64,000 nucleotides of DNA, from the NCBI RefSeq assembly GCF_964340395.1, contig NC_135566.1:21474635-21538634 (forward strand), in the 5' to 3' direction. The translations under genes and the position numbers were made by a program. How positions within the stretch are numbered: position 1 is the stretch's first letter; each line of letters opens with the position of its first letter. This document shows, piece after piece, positions 55,601-64,000 of the stretch. The DNA is from Glandiceps talaboti (lineage: Eukaryota; Hemichordata; Enteropneusta; Spengelidae). The notes under the pieces are model-generated. The model saw only the letters and a program-made list of their open reading frames with translations. It was not told the origin of the DNA and did no database searches.

Positions 55601-55967
55601 ACAGTATGCACTTATTAGTATTCCAGCTTTCACTAATTTTTCATACCTTTTTCAGAGATTCTGTTTATAAATATAAAACTGTATAATGTATATATAAGGA
55701 AAACAACACTATAGAAAGGGGGTACCCGTTCTGATATATACAAATATGTACCAAGTCAGTGAATTTAGTTTTATGTTATATAAAAATTATTCAGTATGTA
55801 AAGTTTATGTTGATAAAATACTAGATAATATATGTATATGTATTTAATTGGACTCAATGAATGAATTCTTTTACAGATTCCTACATTAGTCCCAATGATA
55901 TGTTGATCAGTATACCAGCTGTTGAAGCCCTAGGTTTCCTGATTGCAGCCTGTACAGATAGAACCAG
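49606..55967 (+). CDS. TBCCD1: TBCC domain-containing protein 1, N-terminal seven exons
   Basis: TBCCD1 is a tubulin-cofactor-C-related protein of the centrosome/basal body, involved in positioning the centrosome and Golgi. Exons: 49606..49695, 51170..51291, 51961..52058, 52794..52905, 53566..53626, 53857..53932, 55877..55967; all GT-AG with consistent phases. The translation starts MALGFTLWVRPEPFNFGALQ, then IPPHPKLSLHYLKKVAAYAK, PRMSYTTWKYIACNKMGL, AWLYFEGFDLLCEHTAVERL, VSTFQFLLYLFIQQIYKISL, SGEEWPMRARSPDIEG, NLTDILQLLVEA and IPAVEALGFLIAACTDRTR. This parallels the vertebrate N-terminus (LWVK.EPF..GALQVPP, WR.IACGKL, FLLFLYIQQ, GEEWP, LSDLLELLL, AVVALSFLI). 216 codons of about 560 are here; the C-CAP/TBCC domain lies beyond the right end. 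Two introns begin with minisatellites that include the donor. Confidence 0.92.
49696..51169 (+). other. TBCCD1 intron 1
   Basis: 1.5 kb, AT-rich, with poly-G near 50141-50150 and imperfect GGTAGT/GGTGATAGTGGTAATGGT repeats at 51000-51070. No gene recognised. Confidence 0.65.
51170..51291 (+). CDS. TBCCD1: TBCCD1 exon 2
   Basis: 122 nt, acceptor TATTTTGTAG, donor GTAAGTTC, phase 2 out. YLKKVAAYAKTKQTGFPRMS and YTTWKYIACNKMG. Its last bases TGGCT and the donor seed a 41-bp repeat. Confidence 0.93.
51287..51449. repeat. 41-bp minisatellite carrying the TBCCD1 exon 2 splice donor
   Basis: Four units of TGG(C/T)TGTAAGTT(C/T)ACATCA, CTTTTCACAT(G/C)ATTAGTTTGTA. Unit 1 starts with the last five exon bases (TGGCT) and GTAAGTTC is the real donor; units 2-4 have TGGTT/GTAAGTTT. 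Confidence 0.93.
51961..52058 (+). CDS. TBCCD1: TBCCD1 exon 3
   Basis: 98 nt, acceptor AATTTACAG, donor GTATGGC. Encodes YFEGFDLLCEHTAVERLQLA and EKFTDCKSQEDT. Confidence 0.92.
52164..52458 (-). mobile_element. tRNA-derived SINE in TBCCD1 intron 3
   Basis: On the minus strand the element starts GGCATCGGTGGCCGAGTGGT (A-box-like, Leu/Ser-type) and has a B-box-like GGGTTTGAACCC about 50 bp further on. A body with CGGGTACTCCGGTTTCCTCC, a core word I recall from several animal SINEs, follows. It ends in an (ATT)n tail (plus-strand TAATAATAA at 52164-52190). Length about 295 bp. Not a functional tRNA: the arms do not pair properly. Flanking duplication not identified. Confidence 0.82.
52794..52905 (+). 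CDS. TBCCD1: TBCCD1 exon 4
   Basis: 112 nt, acceptor CTTTTTCCAG. I place the donor at GAAGA/GTATCC, because GA+A then TGGCCAATG of exon 5 restores GEEWP, a family motif. A downstream donor (GTTCG/TAAGTC is not GT-first) would add unrelated residues. Confidence 0.85.
53566..53626 (+). CDS. TBCCD1: TBCCD1 exon 5
   Basis: 61 nt, acceptor CACGTTTAG, donor GTAAGACA. WPMRARSPDIEGRSSGVGAK, phase 0 out. Confidence 0.85.
53857..53932 (+). CDS. TBCCD1: TBCCD1 exon 6
   Basis: 76 nt, acceptor CTCCCTAATAG, donor GTAAGTAG. SLDENAHMTFILNNLTDILQ and LLVEA. The intron's 55-bp repeat starts at the last two exon bases. Confidence 0.92.
53931..55365. repeat. 55-bp minisatellite carrying the TBCCD1 exon 6 splice donor
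   Basis: About 26 units of AGGTAAGTAGACTAAAGTGA, GTTATGTATTAAAGAGTGAG, TGAGATAAGAACTTT. Variants: GTCAGTGAG and GTCAGTAAG for GTGAGTGAG; two shortened units read GTCAGTGACAAAAACTTT. The first AG/GTAAGTAG is the real exon 6 donor; every unit but one repeats AGGTAAGTAG (one has AGGCAAGTAG). Confidence 0.98.
55877..55967 (+). CDS. TBCCD1: TBCCD1 exon 7 (last in the window)
   Basis: 91 nt, acceptor TTCTTTTACAG, donor GTTAGTC, phase 2 out. DSYISPNDMLISIPAVEALG and FLIAACTDRTR. No following exon found up to 64000. Confidence 0.9.
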
Positions 55968-56098
55968 GTTAGTCAATAATTTTTACTTCAAGGTTTTATC
56001 TCTGATCATTGGAAGCTATATCAGGTTACTTGTTTGTAGTATCATCTGTCTAACTCTGCAAGTTAATATTTTCAGAAGAGATGTGTTCGTGGGTGAAA

Positions 56099-56139
<41 letters not shown>

Positions 56140-56159
56140 TGTGTGTGTCTGTGTGTGTT

Positions 56160-56222
<63 letters not shown>

Positions 56223-59200
56223 GTCATCGTTTTCTCCAAAACGGCTGGCTCAATTCAAACAAAATTTGGCACAACTGTTCCATTGAGTAATGGCAAGAAC
56301 TGAATATTAATGAGCAATTTGCGTAATTAATCGATCAATCGTCTGGTCGCACACGCGCTTCGTTTCGAAAGTGCGCCACCAACGTCGATGTAAGGTAAAC
56401 CTGAAGCTAGAGAATAGATACAAACTGTTGTTCTACACTGAGAAAGACTCTGTTTTCAGAGGTTTCAAGTGTTTGTATTGATATTTTCATTTAATCTGAA
56501 GATTATTACATCAAAGCAAGGAGGTGAGCACTGAAAATATACATCATATGTAAGCTTTATTGCAAAAATAAACAGTCACGATTGTCTGCTCACTTCACAC
56601 CTTTCACGCATGTATGCGATTTGGAGCAGATGGTGCATCTGTCAATCTTGATCGAAACAAGAATGTGTACACTTTACCCAGGGACGAAGTAGGGCAATAA
56701 TACCTTATCACTTCACTGTATTAAAGTTGTTCAACTGTTATGATGCGTACCATGAAGTATGTAAACTTTCTGATGCGTAATAGTAATGTTATGTGGGTTT
56801 CAATTTCGTTTATTATTTGCCATGGAAACGGGTGTACATATCCCGGGTATGTAGGGGATCACGAAAGCCGAGTGTAGTCGAGGATGGCATGCTGTCCTGG
56901 CATTTAAAGCGGAGTGTCGGGTATAAAAGGCCCCCTAACTTCGCAGGGGTTATTGTCATATTTGAATGCAGACTGTTAACAACGTCTTGATTCCTCTCTG
57001 AAAAGCCGTGATAATAATTAGCAGCTGGTGATTTTCGTAAAAAAATTTGTATGTGTAGACTTGTGAATGTCTGTTGAATGCGGGTATGGTCACAGAAAGG
57101 TGATATTTAAACATGGTAGAGACAATTTCGTACAAAACACGGTCAAACTGGGTCTGTTCGTTACTAGTGAAAAGCCGTTACTTTTCAAACCCGGGATTAA
57201 AACGCCTGCCAATCACACTTGTTCAAATACGGGTACGTAAATCCACGAAAGTTTGTGAAGCGATCAATGTTATCTTGAAGTAAACATGATTTGTAATTAG
57301 TACCTCTCCATGCCCAAGCATAACGGTACATGCATGTTTGCTTTCATGAAGCATTGGCTTATATTTACGGTGTGTATGCATAAAGTAACGTTGTTGAAAC
57401 GAAAGACTTCAAAAACATGAATAGCGAACACTACTACAAGTCACTATCACTGTAGGCCTATAGAGTTGATTGTACTGTTCAAGGAAACAATATTTTTTCA
57501 ACAAGATTTTTGTTGATAGTGTTTACACTGAGCCATGTACTTCCACTGATACAGAACGTACAGGGATAGTCCTGGAGTTGTACTAATTGTCCAATTAGAA
57601 TAGTAAATAAATGAAACTTGTTCCGGTATACGGCATTTCTCTTTTTGGGATATACAATGCTTTCGCACACGTTGTATGGCAAATTACAACGTTGTACTAT
57701 ATATAACCAACGTACGGTCATATCGTAAGACGTATAGAGAACCCATTGATTCGATGACGCACTCTGGCATCACATCTCTTTCGACAACGCAAACCATTCG
57801 CATTAGACGCCCATTTACTTTCAAGTAGCGGTCGTCTCTTTATGCCCCACGTCTATCCATGAGGGTCCAATACTTTTTATACCCGATTTTACGGAGAAAG
57901 GTATTGTGATCGTGTGCTGGCTGACCTGTGCCGAACCAACTACATGCCTGTGAACTTATCAGAGATATGGTAAGCACAGGCAGTATCTGCAGACATCTGC
58001 CGCGATACGTCGAGATACATATATAGTTCTGGTTCAGAGCTGGTTATTTTGACTTGGATCTTCAGGGCGGTCTTTTGACCTGTCAGCTATATGTAAGCCG
58101 AGTCCCAATCAAAAAGGCTAAAAAAAATGCCATCGCACATTGTCCTTTGCTGACTCAGGATTATTATGGTTTGCGATGTTTTTATGGAGACAGCAGGGCA
58201 CCAATTTACTCTGCAATTTACCACGAAAGTGAAATACAATTTACTCTGCAATTTACTACGAAAGTGAAATACAACACATGTAATACTTTTTTAGAAATCA
58301 TGAATAACTGGTGTGAGAATTTGTTTACATTTTGTTTGTTTGTTTTGATTCAGTAAAACGAAAATGATATCTCGAAATATATTTTTATTTTGCTTTGGAT
58401 GGGCGAGTTGTAATGTTAGATTTCAGAAAACGAACGGCAATGTTATATCCGGTCTTGTGAATTTTTCCTTTACATTTTAAAATAATCTCGAGGTAGCTTT
58501 TGCATTCACAAATTGACGTTATCTCGAATATAAGTTGCTTTCGACCGGAAAATGATTAAACTTGTTGACTCTCTTGATAACAAGAAGGTTTCTCGACGTC
58601 TCTATATCTTGAGGTCAGATTATGTATTTGTTGCCGTTTCTGTTGAGATGTGAAGTACAGGCCGTTTGCGTAAAACAGCAGACCTAACCACACATTTCGT
58701 CGTTTATAAATCCTTGGGGCATATGTATCATGGGTAGGGTTCTTTATTTTTATGAATTACAATATGGACAATTGTATGTTTATATTTGTTTCCCCATTTG
58801 ACCCGTAGTGTCATGTTCGATTGAATGTCAACCGCCAACACATATGGAACATGTACTAAAATGTTGTATAGAACACGCAGGCCGGTGGTGATAATTGGTC
58901 GATCATTTATACATTGTCATAAGTGTAATGAGATGATAAACAAGTGGTCCCCACATATTGTAGATTTCCTGTGCATTGAAATATAGACAAAACTTTCCCA
59001 CTATGGACAAGTTTATCTATCAAGTAATATAAAAGTCGAGTGTAAACCTATAGTCTTCCTGGTCCTAAAATAAACTTACAGTGTATGGTTGAGTTTTGGG
59101 CTGAAAATCGCCACAGAACATGACCTTACAGCAGGACATAGAAACATCTTCACTGAATAATTCCAACAGATGTGCTCGTGGAGTTTGTATTTTAGCAACT

Positions 59201-60869
59201 CCGCTTGTGCACGGTGCTGACTGGTTGGGAGAATTTTTTCTAAATCTCTTTAACAGAAAAAACTTTATTGTGAACTCGGTTTTGAAATCTAAACAAAAGA
59301 AGTCATCTGAGTATTTCAGAAGAACCGGGTCAATACCATTTACAAAGGTGTCAACCGTCTTTTGCCGTAGCGTATTGTAGTGTCTATGGTACCTGTTGGT
59401 TCTGACTCAGACCACTAACAGTTTGATAGTGACATAAAGTAGACTTTTTTCGGCACCCTCAAAGCCAATTTTCATTGTCCATCACTGATACAACTACGTT
59501 CGGATCAGAGGCGTTTCTATATAACTCCAGCAATGGTTGTATTTGTGACAGCCCGGAGTGGCTGATAGTACGAACATGTAACAGTTTGATCGATCAGACC
59601 GTGTAACTCTCGGTATGCACACTCGCGTACTCATATACATTAATCGTAATAATAATTTATTTTTTCTGGTATTCATGGAGTCGGCATGCTCAACACTTCA
59701 AACTTGGACAACAATATTTTTATTTTTATGTCATAGTTTTGGTCGGTAGTCTTTTGGGAGGCTTTTACAAAATTCCCAAATGTCCATCTTGTTCTGTGTT
59801 GATGAACTTGTAGCCACATTGACGTTGTTACACCGTGTGCTGGGTCTATGGTCACATGGACGTTCTCTATATGTTTGATTCAATGCAAATTCTCGCAGTT
59901 TCTTGTAATAATGTTATGCTCTGACATCGAAAAGACTCATCAAGAATCAAATCAAACTCTGAAAAAAAATTATTTTATGTGACAATCGAGCATGTTGGTG
60001 GTAATCATGATCAGAACCTAACACTGGATGTATTTGCGCCGCGATACTACGACATATGATTGGACTATCGGAACACACATTATAGGACTGAGAGCTAGAT
60101 CAGAACAGGCCACAGTAAACAGTTGTCAACACATAGCTCAGTAGCATGCGTTTGCGATATAATTATTGGCTCGGAATGTTTTGGGTATTTTGACAAATGA
60201 CACAATGTCTTGGAATATTTTTAGTCAAAAAGTTTGAACGGTAACTTATGGAACGTGGAAAAAAAACATTTAGTGTTCTGTACAACACAGCCGTGTGAAT
60301 ACTCGAGTCGCGGGACATGCAAGTACATTTACAGTTTATAAATTATATAAACGCACAGTATACAAACCTGTATTCAACTCATTCAGTATATTTCAACCAG
60401 GTAAACAGCACTGTTACTCTCGGTAATCCAATTCAACCCTTGTTTTATTTCTTTTTGTCTTACGTCTTACCAGTATTTACCGAGAAAGATAGTGATTCTC
60501 AGCTTGGTCGTTAATTATTCAGGATTACGTTAGGATTACGTCGTTTGGGTGGAGAAGTGCATAATTGCATGCGTAATGAACCCATGTGATAAACTTACAG
60601 CCCTTTAAACAACATTTTTGACAACTAACTTTCATTGGGATTTGAAAAAATCACAGATGTAGAGCTAAATTTCTTGCATAAATCATGAAATTGAAAGACT
60701 ACCCTACTGGAAGGCATTCACTTTAAATCTGGTCTTCTCTTTTTTTTCTTTTTCATTTCTTTAGTAGTATTAGTATAATCATTGTTAGTGACTGTTCAAA
60801 TTTTTGTACATGGGTTTCTATAGATAGTACAAATTTTAAATATTTTATGTAAATTCTACAAATTTTAAA
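55968..60869 (+). other. TBCCD1 intron 7, left part
   Basis: About 4.9 kb without a recognised gene. A GT/TGTC microsatellite lies at 56100-56222, followed by a conserved-looking TCGTTTTCTCCAAAACGGCT tract that may belong to an interspersed repeat. The 56.3-58.0 kb part is relatively CpG-containing, but no exon with splice support and coding composition was found. Short open frames (56793, 58054, 59120) appear random. Confidence 0.55.
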
Positions 60870-62261
60870 TTGTTATTCTATATTGTTGTGCAAGAATCAG
60901 ATGTCAAAAGTCAGTTTAAGCATTTAAATGCTAAAAAGGCTCCAGGACCAGACGGCATTTCACCTCGTCTACTAAAGAACTGTGCGGATCAACTGTCGGG
61001 TGTCTTCACAAACATATTCAATTTGTCTCTTGAACTAGGTAAAGTTCCTGAATGCTTCAAAAAATCAGTCGTCATTCCTGTTCCTAAGAAACCGTCCATA
61101 TCGTGCTTAAATGACTATAGACCTGTAGCATTAACATATGTTGTTATGAAATCATTCGAACGTTTAATTCTAGCATTTCTGAAAACCATTCTAAGTCACA
61201 AGTTTGATGCTTTTCAATTTGCATACCGCCAAAATCGATCTGTTGAAGACGCAGTCTCGCTTGGTCTCCATTTTGCTCTTGAGCACCTTGAAAAGTCAAA
61301 TAGATATGTTAGGATCCTTTTTGTTGACTATAGTTCAGCTTTTAATACAATTCTCCCATTCAAATTACTAGAGAAACTTCAAGAAATAGGTTTTCCCCAA
61401 TCCATTAATTTGTGGATTCTCAATTTTCTATTGAGGAGACCTCAAATTGTCAAAATCGGCAATAACGTGTCGTCGTCAATTGTCCTTAATACAGGTGCAC
61501 CGCAAGGGTGTGTTCTGTCCCCACTTCTATATTCATTGTACACATACGATTGTGTTTCCAGTCAACCAAGTACATCAATAATTAAGTTCGCGGATGATAC
61601 TACTGTGGAAGGTCTTATTGAGAACTCAGACGAAAGTGCGTATCGCAATGAAGTTAATAATCTCGTTAGCTGGTGCTCAGAAAATAACCTTGATCTCCAT
61701 GTTTCAAAAACAAAAGAAATGATCATTGACTTCCGGAAAAACAAATCCCAGCTAGAACCACTTGCAATCAATGTCAACCCCATAGAAATTGTGAACAACT
61801 TCAAGTTCCTAGGATCTATCATTTCGGACGATTTAAAGTGGGATAAGAATACTGATAACATCCTGAAAAGGGCACAGCAACGTCTTTACTTTCTGAGGCG
61901 ATTAAAAAAGTTCGGAATCAACAAAAGTATAATGGTTCAATTCTATAGAGCAGTTATTGAAAGTTTACTAACTTTTTCGATAACAGTTTGGTTTGGAGCC
62001 GCATCCAAAAGTGATAAATTGAAGCTGAACAAGATCGTGGTCACTGCATCGAAAATAATTGGCACAGATTTGCCATCTCTTGAAAATCTCTACCACCAAC
62101 GAATTGTCCGCAGAGCCTCTCTTATTGCTACTGACAGTACGCATCCCGCAAATGACCTTTTTCAGTTGCTCCCTTCTGGCCGCCGCTATCGATCCTTAAA
62201 AGTCAGGTCGGTACGTTTTACCAACAGTTTCTTCCCACGCGCAGTTCAGTCACTGTCATGA
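60870..62261 (+). CDS. Reverse transcriptase, C-terminal part of a LINE ORF2
   Basis: Open for 463 codons with no internal stop. Reverse transcriptase blocks in order: KKAPGPDGISPRLLKNCADQ, VVIPVPKK, DYRPVAL, DAFQFAYRQNRSVEDAV, LFVDYSSAFNTI, GAPQGCVLSPLLYSLYTYDC, and catalytic FADD at residues 240-243 (IIKFADDTTVEGL). A thumb/C-terminal region with WCSENNLDLHVSKTKEMIID, NNFKFLGSIISDDLKWDKN and RAQQRLYFLRRLKKFG follows, closing with LLPSGRRYRSLKVRSVRFTN. The ATG at 60870 is likely not native: similarity starts around VQESDVKSQF, so the ORF is truncated. Intact catalytic residues and no stops suggest a young insertion. Clade (CR1/L2/Rex-like) is a guess. Confidence 0.9.
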   Translation: MLFYIVVQESDVKSQFKHLNAKKAPGPDGISPRLLKNCADQLSGVFTNIFNLSLELGKVPECFKKSVVIPVPKKPSISCLNDYRPVALTYVVMKSFERLILAFLKTILSHKFDAFQFAYRQNRSVEDAVSLGLHFALEHLEKSNRYVRILFVDYSSAFNTILPFKLLEKLQEIGFPQSINLWILNFLLRRPQIVKIGNNVSSSIVLNTGAPQGCVLSPLLYSLYTYDCVSSQPSTSIIKFADDTTVEGLIENSDESAYRNEVNNLVSWCSENNLDLHVSKTKEMIIDFRKNKSQLEPLAINVNPIEIVNNFKFLGSIISDDLKWDKNTDNILKRAQQRLYFLRRLKKFGINKSIMVQFYRAVIESLLTFSITVWFGAASKSDKLKLNKIVVTASKIIGTDLPSLENLYHQRIVRRASLIATDSTHPANDLFQLLPSGRRYRSLKVRSVRFTNSFFPRAVQSLS

Positions 62262-62468
62262 TAATCTTTTAATTCACTATGTATAGTTTTAACAGTCTTA
62301 ACAGTTTTACTCTTGTCTTATGAATGTCACCAGTTTTGGTGTTGTCTTGTATGCATTGTAGATTGTTTGTTCTGAGCGACATCGCAACATTTTCCTAGTG
62401 TATTCTTTTTAAATGATGCACAATGGCAATACATATATTATTATTATTATTATTATTATTATTATGTT
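60880..62468 (+). mobile_element. 5'-truncated non-LTR retrotransposon
   Basis: The 5' end falls within the reverse transcriptase ORF (no endonuclease or ORF1 upstream). The 3' end follows the ORF by about 200 bp and ends in a (TTA)n tail at 62438-62465, as in CR1/L2-type elements. The coding part is described separately. It lies in sense orientation in the presumed TBCCD1 intron. Confidence 0.85.
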
Positions 62469-62780
62469 ATTTTGTGTAAATTGTTCTACTTTTATAAGAA
62501 TTTTATAAATGTTGTAAAAAAGTGAGTTTAATTATTAATTATAATTATATACTTTATTGTCATCCTAAATTTACATGAAATTTGATGTACATTGGCAGGT
62601 GGAAAGGGAAGAACACACAGAGACTAATTCAAGTTACTTTACCGACATACATATACATAAACACACGTCAGGCTGCTACTGATTCAATAGATGGATTGAC
62701 CTTGGTACAAAACTGTGCTTAAATCTATTTGTGCGAGAATGTGGAACCCTAAGGCGACGACAACTTGGAATGAACACACT

Positions 62781-63183
62781 AGAACACACTAGAAATTATA
62801 GCTATCACACTTACCCTCTCATACAGTTTTATTAGAACACACGAGAAAGTATAGCTATCACACTTATCCTCTCATACAGTTTTATTAGAACACACTAGAA
62901 AGTATAGCTATCACATTTACCCTCTCATACAGTGTTATTAGAACACACTAGAAAGTATAGCTATCACACTTACCCTCTCATACAGTTTTATTAGAACACA
63001 CTAGAAAGTATAGCTATCACACTTACCCTCTCATAGTTTTATTAGAACACACTAGAAAGTATAGCTATCACTCTTACCCTCTCATAGTTTTATTAGAACA
63101 CACTAGAAAGTATAGCTATCACACTTACCCTCTCATAGTTTTATTAGAACACACTAGAAAGTATAGCTATCACTCTTACCCTC
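62781..63183. repeat. 48/53-bp minisatellite
   Basis: About eight units of GAACACACTAGAAAGTATAG, CTATCACACTTACCCTCTCA, TACAGTTTTATTA. The later units lack ACAG-like bases and are about 48 bp. No exon abuts it. Confidence 0.95.
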
Positions 63184-64000
63184 AAATGAGCATAATGACC
63201 GACGCCATATTGGAAATCAGTCCGCGAGACTTTAGGTAAAGTGCAACTTTTCAAAAGACACTATTGACGTCAAACAAGCAATGTAATATGTGCTATAGTC
63301 TTAATTCTACGCATTGTGCGCCCAAATGACAAATATTTGTTCGAAAAAGGTTTGTAAACTTCAAATCCAATTCACACACCACCCCTCCTACAGAATGGTT
63401 CATTCCAGTATATGATCATTGTGAGAAGTCTTCCATGCCTGAACTGAAGTGTTTTTGACAGAGTCAGTCGTCAATAAAAACGATAATACTCTTTCTAAAA
63501 TTACCACATTTTGAAAGGGAAAGTACTTTGTAGTTCATTTATGGAGTTTTGTTTTTGTACGATCAATATTGGTGGCAAAATTACAGCGTCAAAATTGCCG
63601 ATGTGGTAATAATGCACGACAATCCCAAGTACCCGGATGCACGAGGGACTAACCCAGAAGCAAGTCGTTGTCAGCCATACGTTACAGTGCAGTGGTAACA
63701 TCGTCCGAGAAATCGCTGCGTTCAGTGTCATTATTCACAGAATTGTTGTTTTCGAGTGACACCCCGTCTTGAATTGTATAACTCTAACAAATGAAGACAT
63801 GTCAAGTTATATTTTGAAAGTTGTATCGCTAGTTTGAGACGATTTTCTCACGTACTATCGGGGCTTACTTGGACTTGGACCTTACTCCAGTTCATCGGGA
63901 AGTTTAGCCAGCCCGATAATTCTTTCTGGTTTAGTTTACAACACTTTTGATCGCGCAGATTTTGTTGTTGTGATGAAAAGAAATTAAAAAAAAGATCACT
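63184..64000. other. Right-hand unique sequence
   Basis: About 0.8 kb with moderate CpG content and no recognised coding sequence; open frames under 80 codons lack support. Confidence 0.55.

Noticed and set aside
59120-59380. 86-codon open frame as a TBCCD1 exon
   Set aside because: No similarity to the expected region after exon 7 and no matching acceptor and phase.

Overview
The window is metazoan genomic DNA: spliced genes with GT-AG introns, no operons, and a very heavy load of tandem repeats. The encoded proteins are deuterostome-like (RanBP1, ERp29, TRMT2A and TBCCD1 read easily against the vertebrate families). The number of intronic minisatellites, several starting exactly at a splice donor, makes me think of a cephalochordate (amphioxus, Branchiostoma). 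That is an inference, not something the sequence proves.

Layout. 0.3-1.9 kb (minus): the first two exons of a transposon-associated protein gene. 4.6-9.8 kb (minus): five 5' exons of TRMT2A (tRNA uracil-5-methyltransferase A); its catalytic part lies off the left end. 9.8-10.5 kb: a short divergent promoter shared with RANBP1. 10.5-20.9 kb (plus): complete RANBP1 in six coding exons (239 aa). 20.9-27.8 kb: convergent intergenic or 3' UTR DNA with old dispersed repeats and a 50-bp minisatellite. 27.8-48.9 kb (minus): ERP29, three coding positions, the middle one present as two alternative 139-nt exons. Its 16.4-kb intron holds a 1-kb pure CA tract, three abutting minisatellites, and a 7,967-bp DNA transposon with a BEN-like protein inserted in one of them. 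48.9-49.6 kb: a second divergent promoter. 49.6 kb to the right end (plus): the first seven exons of TBCCD1, followed by at least 8 kb of apparent intron carrying a 5'-truncated non-LTR retrotransposon.

The host genes are housekeeping and functionally unrelated: Ran GTPase cycle (RANBP1), tRNA modification (TRMT2A), ER protein folding (ERP29), centrosome/tubulin-cofactor family (TBCCD1). They form two head-to-head pairs. The TRMT2A/RANBP1 pair matches the arrangement known in human 22q11.

The most interesting signals are: (1) ERP29 tandem alternative exons separated by a 28-nt intron, too short to splice, which should force mutually exclusive use; (2) four minisatellites whose repeat unit contains the exon-intron junction, giving arrays of about 4 to 26 copies of a 5' splice site, with no unit length divisible by three; (3) the large BEN-domain transposon with a TA target duplication and an internal duplication; (4) a one-base insertion breaking the TRMT2A RRM exon. 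All exon calls rest on reading splice sites and frames by eye; no search or transcript data were available.
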